64,000 bases of DNA from Fontibacillus phaseoli (lineage in GTDB: Bacteria; Bacillota; Bacilli; Paenibacillales; Paenibacillaceae). The translations under genes were made by a program, and so were the position numbers. The stretch spans positions 1 to 64,000 of the forward strand of contig NZ_QPJW01000018.1 of the NCBI RefSeq assembly GCF_003337355.1, in the 5' to 3' direction. The first letter of the stretch is position 1. Every line of letters begins with the position of its first letter. Under the pieces are notes generated by a model. The model did not search any database, was not told the DNA's origin, and worked only from the letters and a program-made list of their open reading frames with translations. Below are positions 6,537-14,280 of the stretch, piece by piece.

Positions 6537-7706
6537 TTAAATTACAACCTGATGGCTCATGCCTTCGATCAGGACTCTGGCCACTTCCGGACGCGTAAAT
6601 TCAGGCGGCGGGCAGATCCCCTCGCGGAGCAGTCCTCTTACCTTCGTACCGGACAGGGTCATATGATCTTCCTTCGGGTGAGGGCATGTCTTGCTGGAAG
6701 CCATATTTCCGCACTTCGTGCAGAAGAAACTATGTTCGAAAAACAAAGGGGAAATCCCGAGCTCCTCGGCCGTGAAATTCGAAAAAATCTCCTGTGCTTC
6801 ATAAGTGCCATAGTAATCGCCGACACCGGCGTGATCGCGTCCGACGATAAAATGGGTACACCCGTAATTTTTGCGCACCATGGCATGGAAAATCGCTTCT
6901 CTTGGCCCTGCATACCGCATAGCCGCCGGAAACACGCCAAGGAAAGTACGGTTCTGCGGATAATAATTTTCCAAAAGAACCAGATAGCTCTTCATTCTTA
7001 CGTCAGCCGGTACGTCATCGGATTTGGTCTCTCCGACCAGCGGATTGAGAAACAGTCCGTCGACGATTTCAAGTGCGCTCTTCTGGATGTATTCATGAGC
7101 CCGGTGAACCGGATTTCGCGTTTGAAAGCCGACAACGCTTTTCCAGCCTTTCTCGGCAAAAATGCGGCGGATCACTGCCGGATCAAAGTAAAATTCACCG
7201 AATCGTTCAGGCTTTGGACGGTTTAGCACCGTAACCTCGCCCCCCACATAAATGGCAGAACGCTCGTAAAGCTTCTTAACCCCGGGATGCTCTTCATTAG
7301 CCGTTTTAAAGACATTTTTCGCTTCTTCTTTCTGATCTACCGTATAAATACTACCCACTTTCAGCAAACCGTAAATGATTCCGTCCTGCTCTCCAACCAG
7401 CGCCACCTTCTCGCCGATGGCCAAAGCCTGCGATTCTTTCTCACTCACGGACAATGTGATCGGGATACTCCATACGGTGTCGTCAGCCAGCCGCATACGA
7501 TGTACTACCGACCGATAGTCTTCCTCATTCAAAAATCCTGTCAATGGCGAGAATGCCCCTACCCCGATCAAATCCAGATCAGAGATAGCCCAAGTGCTGA
7601 TTTTAACGGATTGCAGTTCCTTTGCCTCCGCCAACAAACGTTCTCGCTCCTCGCCGGTCGCCAGTCGGTTTACCAGGCTGCCGCCATGCGGTGAAATTGC
7701 CGTCAT
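6537..7706 (-). CDS. sat: sulfate adenylyltransferase (ATP sulfurylase)
   Basis: 389 aa, full-length monofunctional bacterial Sat: PUA-like N-terminal domain (~1-165) and catalytic domain with QTRNPVHRAHE (HxxH-type nucleotide site) and VGRDHAGVG. Four cysteines or histidines in CTKCGNMASSKTCPH suggest a zinc-binding site. It makes adenosine 5'-phosphosulfate (APS) from ATP and sulfate, the substrate of the CysH product encoded just upstream. The second ATG (7706) is preferred because AAGGAGAG directly abuts the first ATG but is 6 nt from the second. It is co-transcribed with cysH, 39 bp away. No cysC is present here. Confidence 0.95.
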   Translation of the reverse strand: MTAISPHGGSLVNRLATGEERERLLAEAKELQSVKISTWAISDLDLIGVGAFSPLTGFLNEEDYRSVVHRMRLADDTVWSIPITLSVSEKESQALAIGEKVALVGEQDGIIYGLLKVGSIYTVDQKEEAKNVFKTANEEHPGVKKLYERSAIYVGGEVTVLNRPKPERFGEFYFDPAVIRRIFAEKGWKSVVGFQTRNPVHRAHEYIQKSALEIVDGLFLNPLVGETKSDDVPADVRMKSYLVLLENYYPQNRTFLGVFPAAMRYAGPREAIFHAMVRKNYGCTHFIVGRDHAGVGDYYGTYEAQEIFSNFTAEELGISPLFFEHSFFCTKCGNMASSKTCPHPKEDHMTLSGTKVRGLLREGICPPPEFTRPEVARVLIEGMSHQVVI

Positions 7707-7745
7707 TTTCATCTCTCCTTATTCATTCGCAAAAACTTTAGAATA

Positions 7746-8438
7746 TTATTTGTGAAGTCCGCATTCCGTCTTCTCGGAATTAGCCCACCGTCCGGCCCGA
7801 GCGTCCTCGCCCGGCATCACCTGGCGAGTGCAATACTCGCAGCCGATACTAGGGTAATTACGGTCATGCAGCGGATTATAAATGACATCATTTTTGCGGA
7901 TATAATTCCAGACATCTTCATTACTCCAACTCGCCAATGGATTAAATTTCACCAGTCCGAACTTGGCGTCATACTCGATCTTTTTGGCATTTGCCCGCGT
8001 CGGTGCCTGATCTCGGCGGATTCCGGTTATCCATGCTTCATATTGGGACAAAATTCGGGTTAACGGTTCGACTTTACGGATGTTACAGCAGGCATTAGGA
8101 TCCGATTTCCATAGTTCCTCCCCATGCTGGAGCGCTTGCTCCTCAGGTGAAATGACCGGAGACACGCGGACAAAATCGAGTTCATAACGGGCTACTAAAG
8201 CATCACGGGTTTCGTAGGTTTCTTTGAAATGAAAATCTGTATCCAGATAAAAAATATCCGTGGAGGGACTCACTTTTTGCAGCATATCTACTAAGACAAC
8301 GTCCTCTGCGCCGAAGCTGCACGCAAAAGTAATATTAGGAAACGTTTCAACAGCCCATGCAATGATCTGTTCCGGAGTAGCCGATTCCAGTTCCTCGGCT
8401 TTGGTCTGGATCAAATTTTCTTTCTCCAGCAAATTCAT
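7746..8438 (-). CDS. cysH: phosphoadenylyl/adenylyl-sulfate reductase CysH
   Basis: 230 aa PAPS-reductase family protein. It has the PP-loop-like SFGAEDVVL, the CC pair in ACCNIRKVEPL, the CEYC pair, and the catalytic C-terminal tail ECGLHK. The CC...CxxC set binds a [4Fe-4S] cluster and is typical of enzymes that use APS directly, so APS is the likely substrate; that fits the absence of an APS kinase gene beside sat. The product is sulfite. AAAGGGG precedes the ATG by 9 nt. First gene of a cysH-sat operon with its own promoter, right after two terminators. Confidence 0.93.
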   Translation of the reverse strand: MNLLEKENLIQTKAEELESATPEQIIAWAVETFPNITFACSFGAEDVVLVDMLQKVSPSTDIFYLDTDFHFKETYETRDALVARYELDFVRVSPVISPEEQALQHGEELWKSDPNACCNIRKVEPLTRILSQYEAWITGIRRDQAPTRANAKKIEYDAKFGLVKFNPLASWSNEDVWNYIRKNDVIYNPLHDRNYPSIGCEYCTRQVMPGEDARAGRWANSEKTECGLHK

Positions 8439-8528
8439 CTTTTTCGCCCCTTTGCTTGTATAAATAAATGTAATAATGCCTATTTCCTACAATAAAAGCC
8501 GACTAAACTTATCTGATTTATAGTTTAA

Positions 8529-8556
8529 AGTATAGGGCATTCTATTAATAAGTCAA
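8529..8556 (-). promoter_or_regulatory. cysH-sat promoter (sigma-A type)
   Basis: Minus strand TTGACT (8551-8556), 16-nt spacer, TATACT (8529-8534). The leader to cysH is about 85 nt, AT-rich, with no clear riboswitch. Sulfur regulation (for example by CymR) is likely on general grounds, but I cannot point to a convincing operator. Confidence 0.7.
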
Positions 8557-8557
8557 C

Positions 8558-8598
8558 AAAAAAGACCCAACTTTCTTCCTGAAAGTGGGGTCTTTTTA
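8558..8598 (-). terminator. second terminator between rpsI and cysH
   Basis: AAAGACCC-aa-CTTTC (8561-8575), loop ttcct, GAAAG-tg-GGGTCTTT (8581-8595), followed on the minus strand by a T run that almost touches the -35 of the cysH promoter. Confidence 0.85.
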
Positions 8599-8600
8599 TC

Positions 8601-8640
8601 AAAAAAAATAAAAGCCCTTGACCAATAAAGGCCAAGGGCT
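8601..8640 (-). terminator. rplM-rpsI operon terminator
   Basis: AGCCCTTGACC (8613-8623), loop aataaa, GGCCAAGGGCT (8630-8640), one mismatch. On the minus strand it is followed by a long T-rich tract, 30 nt after the rpsI stop. Confidence 0.9.
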
Positions 8641-8670
8641 GCAATTCCAGCTGCACACGCAAATGGAATA

Positions 8671-9063
8671 TTAACGTTTTGAGAACTGTGGCGCGCGACG
8701 AGCGGCTTTGAGACCGTATTTCTTACGTTCTTTCATCCGTGGGTCACGAGTCAGGAATCCTGCTTTTTTGAGCGAAGGACGGAATTCTGGGTCTGCTTTG
8801 AGCAATGCACGGGAAATCCCGTGGCGGATTGCGCCAGCTTGACCGGAAATGCCGCCGCCATGAGCAATTACGATTACATCGTAGCTGCCCAGCGTCTCAG
8901 TCAAAGTCAGAGGTTGTTTAACGATCAGTTTGAGGGTTTCCAAACCGAAATATTCATTGATATCACGTTTATTGATGACAATGCGTCCTTCACCCGGTAC
9001 AAGGCGAACACGAGCTACCGAATGTTTACGACGACCTGTCCCATAGTATTGTACTTGTGCCAT
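8671..9063 (-). CDS. rpsI: 30S ribosomal protein S9 (uS9)
   Basis: 130 aa, complete. Family signatures include GTGRRKHSVARVRL, GGGxxGQAGAIRHGI and the basic tail ending APQFSKR, whose last Arg contacts P-site tRNA in 30S structures. It lies 20 bp after rplM in the usual two-gene operon, and tandem terminators follow. The ATG has GGAGG about 9 nt upstream. Confidence 0.98.
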   Translation of the reverse strand: MAQVQYYGTGRRKHSVARVRLVPGEGRIVINKRDINEYFGLETLKLIVKQPLTLTETLGSYDVIVIAHGGGISGQAGAIRHGISRALLKADPEFRPSLKKAGFLTRDPRMKERKKYGLKAARRAPQFSKR

Positions 9064-9083
9064 GAAACTGTCCTCCCTTTTAA

Positions 9084-9521
9084 TTATCCGCGAAGTTCGT
9101 AAACTTCAGGTTTTTGTGCTGCATGTGGATGCTCTGTGCCGGCATAGACTTTCAGTCTGAGCTTCATTTTCTCGCCTTGACGAGTTTTTGGCAACATGCC
9201 ATGTACAGCGGACTCGATTACACGTTCAGGTTTCGATTTCAAAAGATCCTTAGCAACTGTCACTTTCAAACCGCCTGGATGCAGGGAGTGACGGTAGTAC
9301 TTTTTGTTATCCAGCTTTTTGCCGGTCAGAACAATTTTCTCTGCATTGATGACAACAACGAAGTCGCCGCCGTCAACGTGTGGAGTGAATTGTGGTTTGT
9401 GTTTGCCGCGGATCAGAGCAGCGGCTTCGCTTGCCAAACGGCCCAGCGTTTTGCCTTCGGCATCGATGATATGCCAGTTGCGCTCAACTTCGCTTGGCTT
9501 CGCCATATAGGTGGTACGCAT
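9084..9521 (-). CDS. rplM: 50S ribosomal protein L13 (uL13)
   Basis: 145 aa. Starts MRTTYMAKPSEVERNW and contains GRLASEAAALIRGK and the conserved HPGGL and GMLPK segments; full family length. L13 is an early 23S rRNA assembly protein. Start 9521 is chosen from GGAGG 8 nt upstream, not the ATG six codons earlier. A structured leader of about 150 nt precedes it, consistent with the L13-leader autoregulation known in Firmicutes. Confidence 0.97.
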   Translation of the reverse strand: MRTTYMAKPSEVERNWHIIDAEGKTLGRLASEAAALIRGKHKPQFTPHVDGGDFVVVINAEKIVLTGKKLDNKKYYRHSLHPGGLKVTVAKDLLKSKPERVIESAVHGMLPKTRQGEKMKLRLKVYAGTEHPHAAQKPEVYELRG

Positions 9522-9544
9522 GAAAAGATCCTCCTTCATTCTCG

Positions 9545-9640
9545 TTCGAAATGGTTCATGGATGCGTAAAAACGATCTGGCCTTCGGGTTCCTTGACCGC
9601 TTCTCGCCATTTATGTTACATCGTTTTTATATGCCTAATT
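9545..9640 (-). promoter_or_regulatory. structured 5' leader of rplM (possible L13 leader)
   Basis: A 9-bp stem AAAAACGAT (9568-9576) / ATCGTTTTT (9620-9628) closes a 43-nt region with internal GC-rich pairing (GGCC/GGTC words). Firmicute rplM mRNAs carry an L13-binding leader in this position. The fold here is consistent with one but has not been compared with a covariance model. Confidence 0.5.
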
Positions 9641-9771
9641 AGTGTTGCGTATTGCACGGTTATGCGGTTTTCTCAACTGGGGGCTGTGGGATAGCCGTTA
9701 AGAAAACACAACTTTTATTTTACAGGATGAGGATTACTTGTGCAAGTCTTTTTTGAGTCAAAATACGAAGT

Positions 9772-10140
9772 TTAATCAAAAAGATCTCCGAACACATCAA
9801 GCACGGATTTCTTCTTCTTGTGTTTATGGTGCCCTTGAGGATAACCCTGGTTATAGCCTTGTTGCTGGACCCTCGGATCATAGTTTTGCTGAGGCCGGGA
9901 AGAGCCGTAATTCGGGTCCGGATTTCGATATTCTTTCTCTTTCCGATCATATGCCTGTCCGTCGTCATGGCCGTCGTACCACTCATTAAACGCCGGCCGG
10001 ATCTGCCGGATCTCGTTCATCAACTTCTCCAGTTCTCCACGGTCCAGCCAGACGCCTTTACAATCCGGACAAACATCAATCAACACGCCATCTTTCTCGA
10101 CTTCTCTCATACGAACATCATGGCAAACGGGACACTTCAT
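9772..10140 (-). CDS. zinc-ribbon (zf-TFIIB type) protein
   Basis: 122 aa. The N terminus is a zf-TFIIB zinc ribbon: CPVC (Cys3, Cys6) and CPDC (Cys24, Cys27), followed by the typical GVWLDRGELEKL. The remainder is polar, rich in Tyr/Gln/Asn/Gly, and ends with a Lys/His-rich stretch (HHKHKKKK) and an acidic DVFGDLFD tail. Function unknown; such proteins are assumed to bind zinc and perhaps nucleic acid. It sits alone between truA and rplM, about 80 bp from truA, where B. subtilis has no gene. The ATG has GGAGG about 10 nt upstream. Confidence 0.85.
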   Translation of the reverse strand: MKCPVCHDVRMREVEKDGVLIDVCPDCKGVWLDRGELEKLMNEIRQIRPAFNEWYDGHDDGQAYDRKEKEYRNPDPNYGSSRPQQNYDPRVQQQGYNQGYPQGHHKHKKKKSVLDVFGDLFD

Positions 10141-10220
10141 TGGGTATTCGCCCTCCTAAGGTTCTCATTAAAGTTTTTTTTACTTTGGTTTTGTTACGTA
10201 TGAAAGCTCAGACGGTTTCG

Positions 10221-11039
10221 CTAAAAAGACATATCTTGAGATATTTTTGTGATATCCGGTATTTCCGGCACCTCATCGTACTCAACTTTCCACAGCATAA
10301 GCCCCTTGCTTTCGGCAGTAGGACCTGCGGCCGCACGATCTTTGGCCTCCAATATCGATTTCATATCCTTCGGAGCCCGCTTGCCCTCGCCAACCTGCAG
10401 CAATGTACCCACAATAATTCTCACCATATGCTGAAGAAAACCGTTACCCGTTACATAGATATGAATAATCCCCTGCTCATGCGTACCTGCTCCTTCCGTT
10501 CCGCATTCTACCTCGATCCTTGCCTCATAGATGGTCCTGACATGGCTTTGTTTGGTGGAATGCCGGGATGCAAAGGAAGTATAATCATGCGTGCCGATTA
10601 AATAAGCCAACCCCACACGCATCGCTTGTACATCAAGCACTCCCGGATGATGCAACTGAAACTGGCGATAGAAGACATCAAAGACTCTATTCCCGTTTAT
10701 GGAGTACCGATAGGTTTTCCGTTTAGCATAACGTCGCGAATGAAACTCCAACGGTACCTCCACTGCATCGGTGATCCGAATATCGGAAGGAAGGCGCCCG
10801 TTCAGCGCATGACGCCATCTCTCCACCGGAATTTGCGAAGACGTCAGAAAGTGAAAGGTTTGACCGCGGGCATGGACCCCTGCATCAGTTCTGCCTGACC
10901 CGTGGATTTTCACTTTCTCCCCCGTCAATTGTGATATCACGGCTTCTAAATGATCTTGGATCGTATTACCGTCAGGTTGCGTTTGAAAACCGAAATAGTG
11001 AGTCCCGTCATAACTGATGGTCATCAGCAGATTGCGCAT
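10221..11039 (-). CDS. truA: tRNA pseudouridine(38-40) synthase TruA
   Basis: 272 aa with the TruA signature GSGRTDAGVHA, where Asp52 is the catalytic nucleophile. The C-terminal half contains NGFLQHMVRIIVGTL. It isomerises uridines 38-40 in the anticodon stem-loop of many tRNAs. GGGAGGG precedes the ATG. In Bacillales truA usually follows ecfA1-ecfA2-ecfT after rplQ; here it follows rplQ directly across a terminator. Confidence 0.96.
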   Translation of the reverse strand: MRNLLMTISYDGTHYFGFQTQPDGNTIQDHLEAVISQLTGEKVKIHGSGRTDAGVHARGQTFHFLTSSQIPVERWRHALNGRLPSDIRITDAVEVPLEFHSRRYAKRKTYRYSINGNRVFDVFYRQFQLHHPGVLDVQAMRVGLAYLIGTHDYTSFASRHSTKQSHVRTIYEARIEVECGTEGAGTHEQGIIHIYVTGNGFLQHMVRIIVGTLLQVGEGKRAPKDMKSILEAKDRAAAGPTAESKGLMLWKVEYDEVPEIPDITKISQDMSF

Positions 11040-11086
11040 TTTGTTGCCCTCCCTCCGATTAAGCCTGATTAGTAATAAACAAAAGA

Positions 11087-11133
11087 AAAACTCTCCTTAG
11101 CTAAGCCTAAGCGGCGAGCCGTCAGAGAGTTTT
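11087..11133 (-). terminator. terminator after rplQ (end of S10-spc-alpha operon)
   Basis: Outer stem AAAACTCTC (11087-11095) / GAGAGTTTT (11125-11133) with an inner branched GC-rich part. A T-rich tail follows on the minus strand. It lies 25 nt after the rplQ stop. Confidence 0.8.
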
Positions 11134-11158
11134 ACTGTTGTGTGAATTCCCCTGTAAA

Positions 11159-11524
11159 TTAAGCCCGGTCTACCAGTTCCAAGTAAACCATAGGGGCAGA
11201 ATCGCCGCGGCGAGGTCCCAGTTTCAGGATACGGGTGTATCCGCCTGGACGCTCGGAATAGCGGGTAGCCAGCTCCGAGAACAGCTTTTGGATTGCGTCT
11301 TGCTCACCATCGATCGATTCGCGGCGAACATAAGCAGCAACTTGACGACGGGCATGCAAATCTCCGCGTTTTGCTTTGGTGATCAGCTTTTCAGCGATAG
11401 AACGAACTTCCTTCGCTTTTGCCTCAGTCGTTTGGATGCGTTCGTATAAGAACAGGTCCGTTACCAGATCACGAAACAAAGCTTTACGCGCACTGGAATC
11501 GCGGCCCAACTTTTGGTATGCCAT
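11159..11524 (-). CDS. rplQ: 50S ribosomal protein L17 (bL17)
   Basis: 121 aa, starting MAYQKLGRDSSARKALFRDL with the conserved ERIxTTEAKAKEVR segment and ending in MVYLELVDRA. It lines the peptide exit tunnel exterior. It is the last gene of the long operon, 35 bp after rpoA. Confidence 0.98.
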   Translation of the reverse strand: MAYQKLGRDSSARKALFRDLVTDLFLYERIQTTEAKAKEVRSIAEKLITKAKRGDLHARRQVAAYVRRESIDGEQDAIQKLFSELATRYSERPGGYTRILKLGPRRGDSAPMVYLELVDRA

Positions 11525-11559
11525 GAGTTTTCCCTCCTTCGCTAGAACGATTAAGCAGT

Positions 11560-12504
11560 CTATTCTTCCGTACGTAGGCCCAAACCAAGCTCTTCGAGCT
11601 TCTCTTGTACTTCTTCCAAAGATTTGCGTCCGAGGTTACGGACTTTCATCATATCTTCTTCAGTTTTGGTAGTGAGCTCTTGTACCGTGTTGATACCGGC
11701 ACGTTTGAGGCAGTTATAGGAACGGACGGAGAGATCGAGCTCTTCAATCGTCATTTCAAGCACTTTCTCTTTTTTGTCTTCTTCCTTCTCGACCATGATT
11801 TCCGCGTCCTTCGCTTCATCCGTGAGTCCCACGAACAGGAAGAGATGCTCGGTAAGAATCTTAGCACCGAGACTAACCGCTTCTTCAGGTCTAATGCTGC
11901 CATCGGTCCATACTTCAAGCGTAAGCTTGTCATAATTGGTCACTTGGCCAACACGTGTATTCTCTACAACGTAATTGACGCGAGCAATCGGGGTATAGAT
12001 CGAGTCGACGGGAATGACACCAATTGGTTGATCATCTCGTTTGTTCTTATCTGCCTGAACATAACCACGACCGCGCCCGGCGAAGATGCGCATATGAAGT
12101 CTGGAACCAGGTTCAAGCGTAGCAATATGCAAATCCGGATTCAGGATTTCCACATCGCTGTCGGCACGGATATCTCCTGCAGTGATGACGCCTTCGCCTT
12201 CCGCATCGATTTCGAGAATTTTCTCTTCATCGGAGTGGATTTTGAGCGAAAGAGCCTTCAAATTCAGGATGATCTCCGTGACGTCTTCCATTACACCCGG
12301 AATGGTCGCGAATTCATGCAGAACACCATCGATTTGGACCGAGGTTACCGCAGCACCCGGAAGAGAAGAGAGCAAAATCCGGCGAAGCGAGTTGCCCAGT
12401 GTGGTGCCATATCCACGCTCAAGTGGTTCTACTACAAATTTCCCATAGGTGCCTCCATCGTTAACTTCTACGGTCTCGATTTTCGGCTTTTCGATTTCTA
12501 TCAC
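11560..12504 (-). CDS. rpoA: DNA-directed RNA polymerase subunit alpha
   Basis: 314 aa. The N-terminal dimerisation/assembly domain (~1-230) has EPLERGYGTTLGNSLRRIL; an acidic linker (EKEEDKKEK) leads to the alpha-CTD (~245-314) with helix-hairpin-helix residues LGRKSLEEVQEKL that contact UP elements and activators. Standard Bacillales length. Separated from rpsK by 130 bp, in which I see no certain promoter. Confidence 0.98.
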   Translation of the reverse strand: MIEIEKPKIETVEVNDGGTYGKFVVEPLERGYGTTLGNSLRRILLSSLPGAAVTSVQIDGVLHEFATIPGVMEDVTEIILNLKALSLKIHSDEEKILEIDAEGEGVITAGDIRADSDVEILNPDLHIATLEPGSRLHMRIFAGRGRGYVQADKNKRDDQPIGVIPVDSIYTPIARVNYVVENTRVGQVTNYDKLTLEVWTDGSIRPEEAVSLGAKILTEHLFLFVGLTDEAKDAEIMVEKEEDKKEKVLEMTIEELDLSVRSYNCLKRAGINTVQELTTKTEEDMMKVRNLGRKSLEEVQEKLEELGLGLRTEE

Positions 12505-12634
12505 GAAATTACCCCTCCTTCAAAACGTCGTTCCTTAGAAACTGTCATGTTTTCTGAAGTCTATCATGTAGTATGCCTAAACAACCATTGTTACCAATAT
12601 ATGATGTTGTTATACCACACTAGAGGCGGCTTCA

Positions 12635-13030
12635 TTATACACGACGGCGTTTCGGAGGACGGCAACCGTTATGAGGAATTGGAGTCACGTCTTTAATCAT
12701 GTTAACTTCAAGGCCTGCAGCTTGCAAGGAGCGGATAGCGGCTTCACGACCGGCTCCAGGACCTTTAACCATAACCTCAACGCTCTTCATACCATGTTCC
12801 ATAGCTGCTTTTGCAGCGGATTCCGCAGCCATTTGAGCGGCAAACGGAGTGGATTTACGGGAACCTTTGAATCCAAGACCGCCGGAGCTGGCCCAAGAAA
12901 TTGCGTTACCGTGCGGATCCGTAATTGTAACGATCGTGTTGTTGAAGGTGGAGCGGATATGTGCCACGCCAGATTCAATATTTTTGCGGTCACGACGTTT
13001 AGTACGTACGACTTTTTTTGGTTTAGCCAT
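12635..13030 (-). CDS. rpsK: 30S ribosomal protein S11 (uS11)
   Basis: 131 aa with GVAHIRSTFNNTIVTITD and the C-terminal HNGCRPPKRRRV, typical of S11 in the platform of the 30S subunit. Located 19 bp after rpsM, before rpoA, in the standard alpha-operon order. Confidence 0.98.
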   Translation of the reverse strand: MAKPKKVVRTKRRDRKNIESGVAHIRSTFNNTIVTITDPHGNAISWASSGGLGFKGSRKSTPFAAQMAAESAAKAAMEHGMKSVEVMVKGPGAGREAAIRSLQAAGLEVNMIKDVTPIPHNGCRPPKRRRV

Positions 13031-13049
13031 TGTCTGTTATCCCCCCTTC

Positions 13050-13418
13050 TTATTTCTTCTTGTTCGCTACAGTACGACGAGGACCCTTACGAGTACGGGC
13101 ATTCGTTTTAGTACGTTGTCCGCGAACCGGCAATCCACGACGATGACGAACACCGCGGTAGCAGCCGATTTCAATCAAACGTTTAATATTTAAGGAAATT
13201 TCACGACGCAGGTCGCCTTCAACCTTGACCGTTTTGTCGATCGTTTCGCGTAGTTTGCTAACCTCATCTTCCGTCAAATCACGAACACGAGTGTCCGGAT
13301 TGATGCCTGTTTCAGACAGGATTTTCTGAGAAGTCGTTTTACCGATTCCGAAAATGTAAGTTAAGGCGATCTCAACGCGTTTATCACGTGGCAAATCCAC
13401 ACCAGCTATACGTGCCAT
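13050..13418 (-). CDS. rpsM: 30S ribosomal protein S13 (uS13)
   Basis: 122 aa beginning MARIAGVDLPRDKRVEIAL, with the helix-two-turn-helix region and the basic tail RTKTNARTRKGPRRTVANKKK that reaches the A/P-site tRNAs and bridge B1. Follows rpmJ by 20 bp. Confidence 0.98.
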   Translation of the reverse strand: MARIAGVDLPRDKRVEIALTYIFGIGKTTSQKILSETGINPDTRVRDLTEDEVSKLRETIDKTVKVEGDLRREISLNIKRLIEIGCYRGVRHRRGLPVRGQRTKTNARTRKGPRRTVANKKK

Positions 13419-13438
13419 TTTACGCTACACCCCCTTCT

Positions 13439-13552
13439 TTAACCTTGTTTTTGTTTGTGTTTCGGATTTTCGCAAATCACCATGACATTGCCTTTGCGAC
13501 GAATGACTTTGCATTTTTCGCAAATCGGCTTCACAGAAGGTCTTACCTTCAT
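13439..13552 (-). CDS. rpmJ: 50S ribosomal protein L36 (bL36)
   Basis: 37 aa: starts MKVRPSVKPICEKC and ends PKHKQKQG. It has the zinc-binding set Cys11, Cys14, Cys27 and His32, so it is the zinc-containing (C+) form. AGGAGG lies just upstream of the ATG. Located between infA and rpsM as in most Firmicutes; a cluster of small hairpins separates it from infA. Confidence 0.96.
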   Translation of the reverse strand: MKVRPSVKPICEKCKVIRRKGNVMVICENPKHKQKQG

Positions 13553-13568
13553 GTTGATTACCTCCTAA

Positions 13569-13680
13569 AAGTTTTACGGATGTAAAACTGACTTCGAGAG
13601 CATATGCTAAGTTTTGCGAAGCAAAACTCTCTTCGTAAGGATGACTATGAACTAAGTTTTACGAATGTAAAACGAACTTC
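13569..13680. repeat. three tandem hairpin repeats between infA and rpmJ
   Basis: Units GTTTTAC-ggat-GTAAAAC (13571-13588), GTTTTGC-gaa-GCAAAAC (13611-13627) and GTTTTAC-gaat-GTAAAAC (13656-13673). Each is preceded by AA and followed within a few bases by TTC; unit starts are 40 and 45 bp apart. The second unit shows paired changes (A to G with T to C) that keep the stem, as expected of a selected RNA or DNA hairpin. Confidence 0.7.
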
Positions 13681-13744
13681 TGAACATCTTAAATTACTCA
13701 ACCTGAATATCATAACACATAATCGTTCCAAATGGTAATGGAAT

Positions 13745-13960
13745 CTATTTACGATAAGTAATACGACCTTTACTCAGGTCATAAGGTGACAATTGAACAA
13801 CCACTTTGTCTCCCGTCAGGATCCGGATAAAGTGCATCCGCAATTTCCCGGAAACATGCGCGAGAATTTGATGACCGTTCTCAAGCTCTACTCTAAAAGT
13901 AGCATTCGGCAACGGCTCGATGACCGTACCTTCCACTTCAATAACATCTTCCTTGGCCAC
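13745..13960 (-). CDS. infA: translation initiation factor IF-1
   Basis: 71 aa OB-fold protein; with GTG decoded as Met it starts MAKEDVIEVEGTVIE and ends LSKGRITYRK. The open frame also has an ATG two codons earlier (13966), but AAGGAG is only 1-2 nt from that ATG and 7 nt from the GTG at 13960, so GTG is the likely start. IF-1 binds the 30S A site with IF-2 and IF-3. Confidence 0.96.
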   Translation of the reverse strand: MAKEDVIEVEGTVIEPLPNATFRVELENGHQILAHVSGKLRMHFIRILTGDKVVVQLSPYDLSKGRITYRK

Positions 13961-13962
13961 TG

Positions 13963-14280
13963 TCATTCTCCTTTCTCTTCGGCGTTTGAGTTGGCGGATT
14001 CCATATATACGTTAACTGCGTAGCGCAGTTTTCCGTTCGTTACCCGGCCGCTTTCTTGCAAACTATGAACTACTTCGCTGCTGATCATCGACTGAAGCTC
14101 AAGATGCTGTATATTTTTCCGTTTTGGCTGGTCAAACTTTCGTTTGTCCCCATCCGCGATAAGTACGAATCTGTCATCCACAATCCCGATGATCACATAA
14201 GCGGCGCCAGCGTCTCTCCCTTTCAAAGCTTTCACGATTTGGCCGACTTGCGGTTCTGCAGGGTGCTTCACTTTCATCAC
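13963..14280 (-). CDS. KOW-domain RNA-binding protein (L14e-like)
   Basis: 105 aa with an N-terminal KOW/SH3-like motif (PQVGQIVKALKGRDAGAAYVIIGIVDD) as in archaeal L14e/L19e-type proteins, then a basic KRKFDQPKRKN. It is the small KOW protein commonly found between map and infA in Bacillales; its precise function is unknown but ribosome association is plausible. Its start abuts the map stop and its stop lies next to the infA start, indicating tight translational coupling. Confidence 0.85.
   Translation of the reverse strand: MMKVKHPAEPQVGQIVKALKGRDAGAAYVIIGIVDDRFVLIADGDKRKFDQPKRKNIQHLELQSMISSEVVHSLQESGRVTNGKLRYAVNVYMESANSNAEEKGE

Noticed and set aside
8439..8528. Possible SAM (S-box) riboswitch before cysH
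   Set aside because: The leader is short, AT-rich and lacks the conserved S-box helices; no terminator lies between promoter and gene.
12505..12634. Separate promoter for rpoA
   Set aside because: Only weak -35/-10 pairs (TTGGTA with ATACTA) are present; not enough to list.
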